A stretch of 64,000 nucleotides of DNA from Flexistipes sinusarabici DSM 4947 (GCF_000218625.1 NC_015672.1:2269451-2333450); one strand, 5' to 3'; numbered from the stretch's first letter, positions 35,153-45,330 are shown. Notes: generated by a model not told the origin, from the sequence alone. Program-made: numbers and translations.

Positions 35153-36280
35153 ATGAGTTCCGGTGATCCGCAATTTCCTTTAGGGCCTGACGAAGATAAA
35201 ACAGGCAGGAATGAAATATTCTCCAAAGAGAGGCTTGAAGAAGATTTGAATATAACCCGCCCGGCGCCGGACGGACAGACGATCAGGCCGAAGATTCTGG
35301 ATGAATATGTGGGACAGACTAAAATCAAGGAAAATCTCAGGGTTTTTCTGGAGGCCACAAAAAACAGAAATGAAAGCCTGGATCATTGTCTTTTTTACGG
35401 TCCGCCCGGTCTTGGTAAAACCACTCTGGCTTCAATAATAGCCAACGAGCTGGGAGTAAATATTAAGGCCACAAGTGGACCTGTTATAGAAAAGCCCGGA
35501 GATTTAGCCGCTGTTCTGACAAATTTGTCAGAAGGTGATGTGCTCTTCATCGATGAAATTCACAGGCTCCATTCCAGTGTAGAGGAAATTCTTTATCCCG
35601 CAATGGAAGATTTCCAGCTTGATATAATTATCGGTCAGGGGCCTGCTGCCAGAACTATCAAGATAGATCTTGAAAATTTTACACTTATCGGAGCTACTAC
35701 CCGTATGGGGCTTCTCACTTCTCCACTTAGAGACAGGTTTGGTATGATTTTCAGACTGGAATTTTATCAGGATGATGAGTTGAGGGAAATAATTAAGCGG
35801 GCATCGAAAATTATGGAGATAGAGGTAGAAGAAGATGCGGCAGCTGAAATAGCCAGAAGGTGCCGGGGGACTCCGAGGGTGGCCCACCGTCTTTTAAGAA
35901 GAATAAGGGACTTTGCCGATGTTTATAATAACGGGATTGTTGAAAAAGGAATAGCAAAGCATGGTCTTGACAGATTGGAGATAGATGCAATGGGGCTGGA
36001 TACATCCGACAGAAGGTACCTTAAGTCAATAATTGAGAAGTACGAAGGCGGACCGGTGGGTGTTGATACAATTGCTGCCACATTGTCGGAAGAGAAGGAT
36101 ACCATAGAAGATGTTATCGAGCCTTTTCTTATTTACTGCGGCTTTATTAAAAAGACTCCCAGAGGCAGAGTTGCTGCCATCAAAGCCTATGAGCATCTTA
36201 ATATTAAGAGACGGGAAACACAGGTTACAGTTGACGATCTGATAAATGATACGGAATATAATAACGGAGAACAGGAATAA
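35153..36280 (+). CDS. ruvB: Holliday junction branch migration ATPase RuvB
   Basis: This 375-residue AAA+ motor has Walker [11 protein letters not shown] around 82-91, Walker B LFIDEIHR and sensor GATTRMGLL, then a C-terminal winged helix. It moves Holliday junctions with RuvA, which is not in this window. I chose the ATG at 35153, with AAGGAG upstream, over a TTG one codon earlier. The N-terminus is about 30 residues longer than usual. Confidence 0.97.
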   Translation: MSSGDPQFPLGPDEDKTGRNEIFSKERLEEDLNITRPAPDGQTIRPKILDEYVGQTKIKENLRVFLEATKNRNESLDHCLFYGPPGLGKTTLASIIANELGVNIKATSGPVIEKPGDLAAVLTNLSEGDVLFIDEIHRLHSSVEEILYPAMEDFQLDIIIGQGPAARTIKIDLENFTLIGATTRMGLLTSPLRDRFGMIFRLEFYQDDELREIIKRASKIMEIEVEEDAAAEIARRCRGTPRVAHRLLRRIRDFADVYNNGIVEKGIAKHGLDRLEIDAMGLDTSDRRYLKSIIEKYEGGPVGVDTIAATLSEEKDTIEDVIEPFLIYCGFIKKTPRGRVAAIKAYEHLNIKRRETQVTVDDLINDTEYNNGEQE

Positions 36281-36286
36281 CAGCTG

Positions 36287-37645
36287 ATGGCAAAAGTAAA
36301 AACTAATTATGTTTGTAATCAATGCGGATATATTACTCCGAAATGGTCTGGCAGGTGCCCCGAATGCGGCAGCTGGGGCAGTTTTGAAGAAAAATTTCCT
36401 GAAAAATCTTCTGAGTCAACAAGGAGTAAAAAAAAGCCGGATATAAAAAAACTGAAGGATGTTGGCGGTATTGAGGTCAGCAGGTTTAAAACCGGTCTTG
36501 TGGAGCTTGATCAGGTGCTTGGAGGAGGGTGTGTAAAAGGGTCTGTAGTGCTGGTGGGAGGTGAACCCGGAGTTGGTAAATCAACGATTATGCTTCAGGT
36601 AACATCGGTCTTTTCGTCAGAAAATATGGATGTACTATATGTTTCCTCGGAAGAGTCACGCTCCCAGATAAAATTAAGGGCGGACAGGCTGCATTTAAAA
36701 GATTTAGAGTTTGATATAATAAGCACCAATGATTTTGATGAAGTAGAAGCAGCTATCAGCAGCCATGATTATAATTTCCTTGTGCTGGACTCTGTACAGA
36801 CTATTGCATCGGATGACTTAAAATCGCCTGCCGGTACAGTGAGTCAGGTGAAATACATTACTTATAATCTTGTAGAATTTGCAAAATCTACCGGTTTGAC
36901 AGTTTTTATTGTTGGGCAGGTGACCAAAGAAGGTTCTATTGCAGGTCCGAAGATTCTTGAGCATCTGGTTGATACTGTCCTTTATTTCGAAGGTGATTAT
37001 TCCAAAGGTGTGCGCATATTAAGAGCTGTGAAAAACCGGTTCGGTTCCACAAATGAGGTGGGGCTTTTTGAAATGCGCAATGAAGGGCTGGTTGAAATCA
37101 GCGGGTTTGACTTTTTAGAAAATACCGACAACAGTGCCGGTAAAATAATGACATGTGTAATGGAGGGAACCAGAGCGTTTCTCATAGAAATTCAGGCTTT
37201 GGTCAGCAGCACATACTTTAACTTTCCCAAAAGAAATGCCAACGGTTTTGATTTAAACAGACTCCAGATGCTTCTTGCAATTGTGGAAAAAAGATGCGGA
37301 ATCAATTTGTCGGGTGCAGATGTTTTTCTTAACGTTGCCGGAGGTCTGAAGGTAAACGAAACCTCCGCCGATCTGGCAATCTGTGCTTGTCTTATATCAT
37401 CTTTTAAAGATACTCTTCCGCCCGAGAGTTCACTTTTTATAGGAGAGGTAGGACTGACAGGGGAAGTCAGGCTTCCGGGAAATATTGACAGCCGGTTAAA
37501 AGAAGCTGCAAAATTCGGCATCAAGACGGTTTTTATGCCCTCAGGTGATACCAAAAAGCAGGATATCAGCAAAAACGACAAAATAACCGGTGGTTTGGAA
37601 ATAATAAATATTAATTATGTGAATGAAATTATAGAATATATATAG
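36287..37645 (+). CDS. radA: DNA repair protein RadA (Sms)
   Basis: This 452-residue protein has an N-terminal zinc finger (C10, C13, C24, C27), a RecA-like domain with Walker A GGEPGVGKST, the RadA-specific KNRFG motif in VKNRFGSTNEVG, and a C-terminal Lon-protease-like domain. It helps to branch-migrate and resolve recombination intermediates. It is 6 bp after ruvB, a sensible recombination operon. Confidence 0.97.
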   Translation: MAKVKTNYVCNQCGYITPKWSGRCPECGSWGSFEEKFPEKSSESTRSKKKPDIKKLKDVGGIEVSRFKTGLVELDQVLGGGCVKGSVVLVGGEPGVGKSTIMLQVTSVFSSENMDVLYVSSEESRSQIKLRADRLHLKDLEFDIISTNDFDEVEAAISSHDYNFLVLDSVQTIASDDLKSPAGTVSQVKYITYNLVEFAKSTGLTVFIVGQVTKEGSIAGPKILEHLVDTVLYFEGDYSKGVRILRAVKNRFGSTNEVGLFEMRNEGLVEISGFDFLENTDNSAGKIMTCVMEGTRAFLIEIQALVSSTYFNFPKRNANGFDLNRLQMLLAIVEKRCGINLSGADVFLNVAGGLKVNETSADLAICACLISSFKDTLPPESSLFIGEVGLTGEVRLPGNIDSRLKEAAKFGIKTVFMPSGDTKKQDISKNDKITGGLEIININYVNEIIEYI

Positions 37646-37664
37646 TGCTAAAACGGAGGTAATT

Positions 37665-38429
37665 ATGGACTTAAAAGGTAAAAAGGCATTGATTTTCGGC
37701 GTTGCGAATCAAAAATCGATTGCTTACTCGATAGCAAAAAAGCTTAAAGAACATGGAGTTGAGCTGGGATTTACCTATGCCGGCGAACAGCTGCAGAGAA
37801 GGGTTGAACCGCTTTCTGAAGAGTTAGGAGGAGCATTTTGCGTAAAATGTGATGTTACTGATGATGCAGATATAGAAAAGACTTTCAAAACAGTCTCTGA
37901 GAAATTCGGACATATCGATATACTTGTTCATGCTGTGGCTTATGCTCCGGCCGATGATCTGAAGGGAAGATTTGTGGATACAAGCAGAGAAGGATTTAAA
38001 ACTGCCATGGAAATAAGCGTCTTTTCTTTGGTTAATTTGGCAAAGCATGCTGAGCCTTTTATGAGTGAAGGCTCCACTATTATTACGATGACCTACTACG
38101 GCTCAGAGAAAGTTGTGAAAAATTACAATGTAATGGGAGTTGCAAAAGCTGCTCTGGAATCATCTGTAAGATATCTGGCAAATGAGCTTGGAGAAAAAGG
38201 CATAAGGGTAAATGCTATTTCAGCCGGTCCGATAAAAACACTTGCTGCAAGTGGTATTTCCGGCTTTAAAACAATTCTTGCCTGTATTGAGGAAAAATCG
38301 CCATTAAGAAGAAATATAACCGGGGATGATGTGGCTAATACTTCCCTTTATTTGTGCAGTGAATTGTCCAGCGGAGTTACAGGTGAGGTAATATATGTTG
38401 ACAGTGGGTATAATATACTGGGGATATAA
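37665..38429 (+). CDS. fabI: Enoyl-[acyl-carrier-protein] reductase (FabI type)
   Basis: This 254-residue short-chain dehydrogenase has the FabI signature: KKALIFGVANQKSIAYSIA at the N-terminus, MTYYGSEKVVKNYNVMG with the catalytic Tyr, and Lys in VAKAALE (Tyr-x6-Lys). It performs the last reduction in fatty acid elongation with NADH. GGAGG precedes the ATG. A terminator follows. Confidence 0.96.
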   Translation: MDLKGKKALIFGVANQKSIAYSIAKKLKEHGVELGFTYAGEQLQRRVEPLSEELGGAFCVKCDVTDDADIEKTFKTVSEKFGHIDILVHAVAYAPADDLKGRFVDTSREGFKTAMEISVFSLVNLAKHAEPFMSEGSTIITMTYYGSEKVVKNYNVMGVAKAALESSVRYLANELGEKGIRVNAISAGPIKTLAASGISGFKTILACIEEKSPLRRNITGDDVANTSLYLCSELSSGVTGEVIYVDSGYNILGI

Positions 38430-38466
38430 ACTTAAAAGATTATTAAGCTTTTAGTTCGTATGTAAA

Positions 38467-38494
38467 AAAACTCCGCCAGGATGGGCGGAGTTTT
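38467..38494. terminator. Bidirectional terminator between fabI and the LysM gene
   Basis: AAAACTCCGCC and GGCGGAGTTTT form an 11-bp stem with a 6-base loop, with A-rich and T-rich sides, so it can end transcription from both converging genes. Confidence 0.9.
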
Positions 38495-38527
38495 AAAGTT
38501 TGTCTGAAAAAGGTACTTTTTTAAAAT

Positions 38528-39508
38528 TTATCTTATTGCCACTTTGTGCAGAATTACTTTGTTTCCTTGTGATATTTCTTTTCTGCTGTCGATTATTTGA
38601 GCAGTTGAAGTATTTTTGCCGGAATGAATAATCTGTATCGTTGCAATTTTCACGTTCCTGACGTACCCATCTTCTTCAATCTTTTGAACCACGTTCAGAA
38701 CATCGCCCTCTTTTACATTGTCTTCATAGCCAAGGTTAATGATACATCTGTACCCCTCTCCGGATATACGCATATTATTGGTCATAAAAAGTATAGAGCC
38801 AGTTATGTCTGAGTTTACAACTTTGTAGCCGGATGGTTCCGGAAATGAAAAATCCCTGTACCTGTCTGCCAGAAATGTTTTTTCTATCGGCTCAAAAGCA
38901 TCCGTTATCTTCACAACGGAAGTTTTGTCCTCTACTTTGGTAACTGTGCCTACTCCGGCGGTTTTGTATATTGTGCCGTAAGGTGTTTCCTGCTGAACGC
39001 CGTATATAGTAAGTTTATCTCCGGTGTTGATATCCCCCCGCCCGGCATTGATACGTACAATGTTGTTAGTTGCCACAAATGTTCTTTCCAGTTCGTTTGC
39101 AAGAAGTTCAAAAGACGGTCTTTCCGCCATTATAAGCTCAAGATTATCTAAATTTTGAAAGTCAACGCTGTAGTAAGAGAGCGTGGACTCATAGGCTTTA
39201 CTCTTTTTGGAAACATTGTCTAAACCGTAGCTGTCCGAAGTAAGTTTTATTAATGAAGTATTATCGGCCAGAAGATAGCTTTTTCCGCCGAAGAGGATGG
39301 GGATTACAAGTTTGTCTTCCGGGAAGATAAGGTCGGGATCATTTATATAGGTATTATATTTCCAGATAATTGGCCACTGGAAATTATTGTCGTAATACTC
39401 CCCAGCAATATCCCACAAAGTATCGCCCTTTTCGATAATATACTTTTGCTGAGCAGAGGCTGCATTAAAGGTGAAAAATATGCATATCAATAAAATTATT
39501 CTAAACAT
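38528..39508 (-). CDS. Secreted LysM-domain protein
   Basis: This 326-residue protein has a signal peptide (MFRIILLICIFFTFNAASAQ) and one LysM domain (YIIEKGDTLWDIAGEYY, about residues 23-70). The remaining 250 residues are beta-rich with no known catalytic motif. It probably binds peptidoglycan in the periplasm. It starts 4 bp after the TPR lipoprotein gene, so the two form an envelope operon. Confidence 0.88.
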   Translation of the reverse strand: MFRIILLICIFFTFNAASAQQKYIIEKGDTLWDIAGEYYDNNFQWPIIWKYNTYINDPDLIFPEDKLVIPILFGGKSYLLADNTSLIKLTSDSYGLDNVSKKSKAYESTLSYYSVDFQNLDNLELIMAERPSFELLANELERTFVATNNIVRINAGRGDINTGDKLTIYGVQQETPYGTIYKTAGVGTVTKVEDKTSVVKITDAFEPIEKTFLADRYRDFSFPEPSGYKVVNSDITGSILFMTNNMRISGEGYRCIINLGYEDNVKEGDVLNVVQKIEEDGYVRNVKIATIQIIHSGKNTSTAQIIDSRKEISQGNKVILHKVAIR

Positions 39509-39511
39509 ACT

Positions 39512-40288
39512 TTACTCCCACTTTGCCAAAAATTCCTTTGCTCTTGCAGCTGCGCCGGAAGCCGGGAATTTTTGAATAAGTTCTTTAAGTATTTTGACAG
39601 CTTCATTCCTGTTGCCAAGTTCATTATAAGCAAGCCCCATTTTAAGATAGCCGGCAGGAACTTTGTTGCCGTCAGGGTAATCCCTGATCATTTGTATTAT
39701 ATTCTCGATAGCCTTGTTGTAATTGTTTTGAGAGTAGTAAGTTTCAGCTACCCAGTATTTTGCGTTATCCGAAAGACTGTCTTTGGGGTATAATGAAAGA
39801 AATTCGTTAAATTTCTGTCTGCTTTCGTAATATTTACCTGATTTGAAAAGTTCATAGGCATAGCTGTACAAACTGCCTTTATCTGAAAATTTGTCTTCAA
39901 TAATAACTATCTGATTATCATTTTGTTCAGCGGTTTCGGTTTTCGCATTCCGTGTTTGATTATCTTTAGACATACTTTTATTATCTCCGGACTGCACAGC
40001 AGGTTTCGATGTTTCCAAACGCTCTTTTATCATCGAAATTTCATTAGTCAGATAGGTAACATCATTATTAATATCTGAGATTGCCTGGGAATTTGTGTTT
40101 ATTTTTGTTTTATTTACAGTGATTTTTCTGTCAAGCTCATCATTTTCCATTTTAAGGTTAGCTATTGATTTTTGCAGATCCACTATTTCCTGATTCATAG
40201 CACTGATACTCTTATTAAGAGCCTGGTTTTTAGGCGCACATGAAACAAAAACAATTAAAATTGGCAGAACTATCAAGATACGTTTCAT
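39512..40288 (-). CDS. TPR lipoprotein, CpoB/YbgF-like
   Basis: This 258-residue protein has a lipoprotein signal with lipobox VSCAPK (Cys at about 17). A coiled coil follows (about residues 25-95, heptads of IANLKMENDELD type), then C-terminal TPR repeats (YAYELFKSGKYYESRQKF; YPDGNKVPAGYLKMGLAY). This layout matches CpoB/YbgF-like partners of the Tol-Pal system, but tol genes are not adjacent, so the role is inferred. Confidence 0.82.
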   Translation of the reverse strand: MKRILIVLPILIVFVSCAPKNQALNKSISAMNQEIVDLQKSIANLKMENDELDRKITVNKTKINTNSQAISDINNDVTYLTNEISMIKERLETSKPAVQSGDNKSMSKDNQTRNAKTETAEQNDNQIVIIEDKFSDKGSLYSYAYELFKSGKYYESRQKFNEFLSLYPKDSLSDNAKYWVAETYYSQNNYNKAIENIIQMIRDYPDGNKVPAGYLKMGLAYNELGNRNEAVKILKELIQKFPASGAAARAKEFLAKWE

Positions 40289-40572
40289 AAATTTATCCCT
40301 CCAACATTTTTTTACATTTTAAACGGATATTCAGAATAGTTTGTAAACAGATAAATCCTGACTGAAGAAGATTTTTTTCCGTTATCATTATAAATCCTTA
40401 AATAAATTTTTACCACACAATTATAGCAAATTCAATCCTGTGAAAAAGTTCCATAATATATTATATCGATTATGGTAAAAATTTACAATAAATTATGAAA
40501 ATTTCTATAAATAAGGGTTAAATTATGTTATAAATTAATACCGCTAAACAGTAAAGGTAAAGGAGGATTTTT

Positions 40573-41085
40573 ATGATAAGCAAAAAAATGGAGCAGGCGC
40601 TTAATAAACAGTTGAATAATGAGTTTTTCTCGGCATATCTGTATCTGGCTATGTCAGCCTGGAGCGAAAACCAAGGACTTAAGGGCTTTGCCAACTGGTT
40701 TTATGTGCAGTACCAGGAGGAAAATTTCCACGCAATGAAATTCTATACTTACCTTCTTGACCAGGGTGCTGAAGTTGATCTGTTGAAGATTGATAAGCCG
40801 GAAACCAAATTTTCTTCACCTCTTGAAGCTTTCGAGAAAACACTTGAACACGAGCAGTTTATTACAAAAAGTATTTACGAGCTTGTGGATTTGGCACTCA
40901 GTGAGAAAGATCATGCTACAAACACGTTTTTACAGTGGTTCATCACTGAGCAGGTGGAAGAGGAAGCATCTGTCAATGAGATAATCGACAAGTTAAAACT
41001 TGTTGACGGTCAGGGTAACGGTATTTTTATGATAGACAAAGAGCTTGGTACCAGGACATTTGCTCAGGCTGATGCCGGACAGTAA
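40573..41085 (+). CDS. ftnA: Ferritin (non-haem, FtnA-like)
   Basis: This 170-residue four-helix ferritin has ferroxidase residues E17, E50 and H53, matching E. coli FtnA numbering, and further acidic residues in TLEHEQFITK and TEQVEEEASV. It oxidises and stores iron in the cytosol. AGGAGG precedes the ATG. The upstream 280 bases are AT-rich with no confident Fur site. A terminator follows. Confidence 0.96.
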   Translation: MISKKMEQALNKQLNNEFFSAYLYLAMSAWSENQGLKGFANWFYVQYQEENFHAMKFYTYLLDQGAEVDLLKIDKPETKFSSPLEAFEKTLEHEQFITKSIYELVDLALSEKDHATNTFLQWFITEQVEEEASVNEIIDKLKLVDGQGNGIFMIDKELGTRTFAQADAGQ

Positions 41086-41109
41086 AAACTGAATTTTATT
41101 TTAATATTT

Positions 41110-41136
41110 GGGGCACAGGCTTCTTGTGCCCCCTTT
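41110..41136 (+). terminator. Terminator after ferritin gene
   Basis: GGGGCACA / TGTGCCCC form an 8-bp stem with a 7-base loop, followed by CTTT. It probably also serves the converging ccm operon. Confidence 0.85.
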
Positions 41137-41161
41137 GTTATATGTTTGAATGAATAATTCT

Positions 41162-41302
41162 TTACGGTTCTTTCGTTTCAGATTCGAGCTTGTCCAGCTT
41201 TAACTTTAATTCTTTCATTTTGCCGTTCAGCTTAAGAATATATCCGAAGATGGCAACCCAAATTACCATGTATGCACTAAACAAAAACCAAAAGTTCTTC
41301 AT
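41162..41302 (-). CDS. ccmD: Small haem exporter subunit CcmD-like protein
   Basis: This 46-residue ORF starts MKNFWFLFSAYMVIWVAIF, giving one membrane helix. A charged helix follows (LNGKMKELKLKLDKLESE), exactly the CcmD layout. The start overlaps the ccmC stop by 4 bp. CcmD holds the haem chaperone CcmE near CcmC. It is small and easily missed, and its position right after ccmC supports the call. Confidence 0.85.
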   Translation of the reverse strand: MKNFWFLFSAYMVIWVAIFGYILKLNGKMKELKLKLDKLESETKEP

Positions 41303-41970
41303 ATTTCCCCCTTATTTGAAACGATTTTTTCATATCTGCGAAACATATGTTTTATTGCCACAGTCTTGACCACCAGCATTATGTACAGCAGTGTAAAAGC
41401 AAAAATGGATACAAAAAGAGCTGTCAGCATTTCAGGGGCAAGGCCACCTCCGCCTTTCTGGAGTACATTCGGATGAATTGTTCTCCACCATCTTATTGAA
41501 AAGAATACTATGGGAACATCGATAAATCCGATAATGCCAAGAGCAGCTGAAAACTTGGCCCTTTTGTCTTCTTCATCCAAAAATTTCCGGAGCATCAAAT
41601 AGCCAACATAGATAAACCACAGAATCAATGTGGTGGTTAACCTGGGATCCCATGTCCACCAGGTCCCCCATATAGGTTTCGCCCATATAGGACCGGTAAT
41701 CAAAACTATGGTACAGAAGATAATTCCAATTTCAGCAGAACCGGAGGCAATGTCATCAAATATGTATCTGTTTGTAAAAAGAACAAAAAAACTGCAGATA
41801 AAGGTTACAAAGAAGGCAAAAAAGCTTATCCAGGCAGATGCCACGTGAAAGTAGAAAATCTTCTGAATCGGGCCCATGACATTCTCAACCGGCGCGTAGA
41901 TAAAGGCAAAATACAGCCCCAGAGCAACGGCCAGAAAAGCCAGAGCATCAATTAGAGCGCTTAATTTCAT
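41299..41970 (-). CDS. ccmC: Haem transporter/lyase subunit CcmC
   Basis: This 223-residue protein with six membrane helices has the tryptophan-rich motif WGTWWTWDPRLT in a periplasmic loop and flanking histidines (FHVASAW; TIHPNV). CcmC loads haem onto CcmE for cytochrome c maturation. It begins 3 bp after ccmB. Confidence 0.94.
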   Translation of the reverse strand: MKLSALIDALAFLAVALGLYFAFIYAPVENVMGPIQKIFYFHVASAWISFFAFFVTFICSFFVLFTNRYIFDDIASGSAEIGIIFCTIVLITGPIWAKPIWGTWWTWDPRLTTTLILWFIYVGYLMLRKFLDEEDKRAKFSAALGIIGFIDVPIVFFSIRWWRTIHPNVLQKGGGGLAPEMLTALFVSIFAFTLLYIMLVVKTVAIKHMFRRYEKIVSNKGEI

Positions 41971-41973
41971 ACA

Positions 41974-42654
41974 CTACTCCTCTACTATGTAGTCGAAAAT
42001 TGCATAAATAACAGCAGTAAAAATTACATCAAATGCTCCGATAAGTTTTAGCCATTTATAGGATTCGGTCACATCTTCTCCCAATATATATATATTCATA
42101 CATTGGATTCCGGCAAGTATGATTGGAATCATAAGGGGCAAAAGCAACAAAGGGAGCATTATTTCACGGGTTTTTGTTTTTACCGAGATCAGTGAAAAAA
42201 GTGTCCCCAAAACCGCGAAACCGTATGTACCAAGTGCAAGTACTACAATACTCATCAGTGAATTTGCAAAGATATTAATATTATAAAAGACCATAAAAAT
42301 GGGTACAGTTATTATCTCCATAATTATGAGAAAGAAAAAATTTGAAAAAACTTTGCCGAAAAAAACAGCACTTCTGTCAACCGGTGCTAAAAGGAGGGCA
42401 TTGAGATTGCCTCCGGTAATTTCATTCAGCATTGATTTGTTGAGCCCAAGTACGCCGGAAAATATGATTGCCATCCATAGAATGCCGCCGACAAGGTTGT
42501 CTTTATATGCTGCCCCCGGCTCAAATATAAAGCTGAAAACGATAACCACCAGAAGTGAGAACAGGAGCATGGAGACCACCACTTCCTTAGATTTCAATTC
42601 CAGAAGGACGTCTTTTTCAACAATATTAAAAACAGTTGAGAGATAATTTTTCAT
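41974..42654 (-). CDS. ccmB: Haem exporter permease CcmB
   Basis: This 226-residue protein has six hydrophobic helices and the CcmB pattern (EKDVLLELKSKEVV at the N-terminus; FSGVLGLNKSMLNE). It is the membrane half of the CcmAB ABC transporter that releases haem-loaded CcmE. It follows ccmA by 8 bp. Confidence 0.93.
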   Translation of the reverse strand: MKNYLSTVFNIVEKDVLLELKSKEVVVSMLLFSLLVVIVFSFIFEPGAAYKDNLVGGILWMAIIFSGVLGLNKSMLNEITGGNLNALLLAPVDRSAVFFGKVFSNFFFLIIMEIITVPIFMVFYNINIFANSLMSIVVLALGTYGFAVLGTLFSLISVKTKTREIMLPLLLLPLMIPIILAGIQCMNIYILGEDVTESYKWLKLIGAFDVIFTAVIYAIFDYIVEE

Positions 42655-42662
42655 AAGTAAAC

Positions 42663-43370
42663 CTACGACACCTTGGCCAAATATATGTCTTCAAACTCGT
42701 ACTTGGGAATGTTCACCTTATCATCAAAAAATACTATTTTTCCTCTTTTCATGATTGCAATTTTGGAAGCTAAGTCGTAGCCTCGGTTGAGATTATGGGT
42801 TACCATAATGATTGTCTTGCTGTGGTTAAACTGTTCTTTGAGTATATTTGAAAGTATATAGGATGCATGCTGGTCAAGGCCGGTATACGGCTCATCCAGC
42901 AGAATTATTTCAGGATCATGCAGGAGACTTCTCGCTATAGAGAGCCTTTGGAGCATTCCTCTTGAAAAATTTCTTACATAGTCGTCTTTTCTGTCTGACA
43001 GCTCCACTTTCTTTAAAATATCATCAATTCTCCTGCCAACGTCCGTCAGCCCGTATATTTTACCGTAAAATTTCAGGTTAGCCTCGGCAGACAGGTTTTC
43101 ATACAGAAAAGGCTGATGTGAAATAACCCCGAAATTCCTTCTGAAGTCGTTGGGCAGATCACCAAGCTTTATTCCGTCAAAAAAAATCTGACCTGAACTC
43201 GGTCTTGTCTGCGATGACAGAACCTTAAGGAGTGTGGATTTTCCTGCCCCATTGGGACCGAATATAGAGAGAAATTCACCTCTTTCTAAATAAAAGGAGA
43301 CCTTTTTTAAGGCCTCCAGATATCCGTATCTTTTAGTAATCTCATCAAGCTTAATTAGTTTTGATGTCAC
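42663..43370 (-). CDS. ccmA: ABC transporter ATP-binding protein CcmA
   Basis: This 235-residue ATPase has Walker A GPNGAGKSTLL, signature NFSRGMLQRLSIARSL, Walker B IILLDEPYTGLD and a switch His in VTHNLNRG. I chose the GTG at 43370, preceded by AAGGAAAG, rather than an ATG at 43412 that lies further inside ccmF. It powers the CcmABCD complex. Confidence 0.92.
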   Translation of the reverse strand: MTSKLIKLDEITKRYGYLEALKKVSFYLERGEFLSIFGPNGAGKSTLLKVLSSQTRPSSGQIFFDGIKLGDLPNDFRRNFGVISHQPFLYENLSAEANLKFYGKIYGLTDVGRRIDDILKKVELSDRKDDYVRNFSRGMLQRLSIARSLLHDPEIILLDEPYTGLDQHASYILSNILKEQFNHSKTIIMVTHNLNRGYDLASKIAIMKRGKIVFFDDKVNIPKYEFEDIYLAKVS

Positions 43371-45330
43371 TATCTTTCCTTCTGTAGCTGATTGTGTACA
43401 ATCCGCCTGCAACCATCAGGGCGCACCCTACCCAAATCCATACTATAAACGGTTCATAGATTGCCTGTATGCCGATTACATTATCAGGTTTTGAGTACGA
43501 AGCAAGTATCAAATATAAATCGCCTCCTGCTTTGGTGTAAATAGCAACCTCTGCAAAGGGCTGTTCGTTGTTTTTATAAAAACGTCTTTCAGGTGTCATG
43601 GTAACTTGATAACGCCCGTCCTTCTTTACGTCCACGGGTGCATAAACGGAGACATAATTTTTTCTCTCCTGCACTTTAAGATTTCCCACAAGGAGTTCAA
43701 AATCAGGTGTGATCCCTGTTAAAATTTCTGCTTCTCCGGCAGGCAGCGAATTTTTAAGTGATTGGTGCATATCAATTGTACTTCCCGGAGAAACCACCTT
43801 ATCTATTTTGACGTTATAAAATGAAGAAGCTATAACCCCGTAAGCCATAATCATAACGCCAAGATGAATTATTAATCCTCCGTAAAATCTTCTGTTTCTG
43901 AAAATTATTCCGGCACCCTTTTTTCTCATGCCGTTAAAGAACTGCAGAAGGATGGTAAACAGTGAGAAGGAAGTAAAAGCGAATAGTACAAGGGGGATAA
44001 TTTTTGTATATCCGTAGGCGTAAATTCCTGCGGTGGCCAGTACCATGAAAATAAGTGACGGCCAAAGTGCCTTTATGCTGGATTTGAGTCCGTTACGGCC
44101 GTATGGAACCAACGGGCAAATGCCGCTGAGTACGAGAATAGCCATAAAAAAAGGAATTGATACCTTGTTGTAATACGGTATGCCTACGCTGAGTTTTGAA
44201 CCGGCCAGTTGAGAGAAAATCGGCAGGGTTGTACCGAAAAACACTACTGCCATAAGACCTACAAAAAGCCAGTTTGTGACAAAGAAAAGCCCCTCTTTGG
44301 AGGAGATGGTAAACTCCCCTTCGTCCCTGATTTCATCTTTGCTTTTGAAAAGAAAATAGAGAAAAGCTCCGGTTGTTATAACGATAAAACATAGAAAAAA
44401 GATTCCCAAAGAAGATTTGCCGAAACTGTGAACGGAATCGATGACACCGCTTCTTGTAAGAAAAGTACCGAAAATGCACAGCTCGAATGTCACCAGAATC
44501 AAAGCATATGTCCAGATTTTTAACTTATGTTTTCTTTCCAACATCACAGCGGAATGCAGAAACGCTGTTGCAGTAAACCAGGGAAGCAAAGACGCGTTTT
44601 CCACAGGGTCCCATGCCCAGTATCCGCCCCAGCCGAGCTCCACATAAGCCCACTGACCGCCAAGAACAATACCGATTGTCAGAAAAATCCAGGTTATAAG
44701 CGACCATTTCCTTGTATCTTTTACCCAAAAACCTGTCCTGTCAGCTGTTAAAAAAGAAGCTACAGCATGGCCCAACGGTATCGTGAATCCTACGAAACCA
44801 AGATAAAGGGTGGGAGGATGGTACAGCATCCCGGGGTTCTGCAACAATGGATTCATGCCCATTCCGTCATTGGGGAAGAAATTGAGTTCTTTAAACGGAT
44901 TGACCACAAAAGTGGTTAAAAAATAGAAAAAGGTTGAAGTTATTATCATGGTAAGCAGTACAGAGCTTTTGTACTTCAGAGAATAGTTTCTTATGCGGTA
45001 AAGCTCTATGACTGCGAATACGCTGACAAGCCATCCCCAGAAAAAAAGTGATCCGGCCTGACCTGCCCACCATCCACTTATTTTGTAAATCATGGGCAAT
45101 GCCCTGTCAGTATATTGGGCCACATATTCCATTTTGAAATAGCCGGTGGCGAGGGCATATATAAGGACAAGGGTGGCAGCTGAAATCAGCCCGGCCTGAA
45201 CAAGTAGAAGGCTGTTTGCCGTTTTTCCGTATGATTCGGAATTTTTGTTAATACTTATTATGTAACAGATTATGCCTCCAATGCCGGCAAATAATCCTGC
45301 CAATTGCAATAAAAAACCAATACTACCCAC
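43351..45330 (-). CDS. ccmF: Cytochrome c haem lyase CcmF
   Basis: This 659-residue polytopic protein has the WWD motif WGGYWAWDPVENASLLPW and the following TFLTRSGVIDSVHSF, plus a C-terminal periplasmic region. CcmF attaches haem to apocytochrome c. It is first in ccmFABCD. The ccmE and ccmH/G genes are not in the window, so the pathway must be completed elsewhere. Confidence 0.96.
   Translation of the reverse strand: MGSIGFLLQLAGLFAGIGGIICYIISINKNSESYGKTANSLLLVQAGLISAATLVLIYALATGYFKMEYVAQYTDRALPMIYKISGWWAGQAGSLFFWGWLVSVFAVIELYRIRNYSLKYKSSVLLTMIITSTFFYFLTTFVVNPFKELNFFPNDGMGMNPLLQNPGMLYHPPTLYLGFVGFTIPLGHAVASFLTADRTGFWVKDTRKWSLITWIFLTIGIVLGGQWAYVELGWGGYWAWDPVENASLLPWFTATAFLHSAVMLERKHKLKIWTYALILVTFELCIFGTFLTRSGVIDSVHSFGKSSLGIFFLCFIVITTGAFLYFLFKSKDEIRDEGEFTISSKEGLFFVTNWLFVGLMAVVFFGTTLPIFSQLAGSKLSVGIPYYNKVSIPFFMAILVLSGICPLVPYGRNGLKSSIKALWPSLIFMVLATAGIYAYGYTKIIPLVLFAFTSFSLFTILLQFFNGMRKKGAGIIFRNRRFYGGLIIHLGVMIMAYGVIASSFYNVKIDKVVSPGSTIDMHQSLKNSLPAGEAEILTGITPDFELLVGNLKVQERKNYVSVYAPVDVKKDGRYQVTMTPERRFYKNNEQPFAEVAIYTKAGGDLYLILASYSKPDNVIGIQAIYEPFIVWIWVGCALMVAGGLYTISYRRKDSDIKTN

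Noticed and set aside
40289-40572. Fur box upstream of ferritin
   Set aside because: GTTATCATTATAAAT near 40380 is only a partial match and lies far from the start codon; it is not enough to call.
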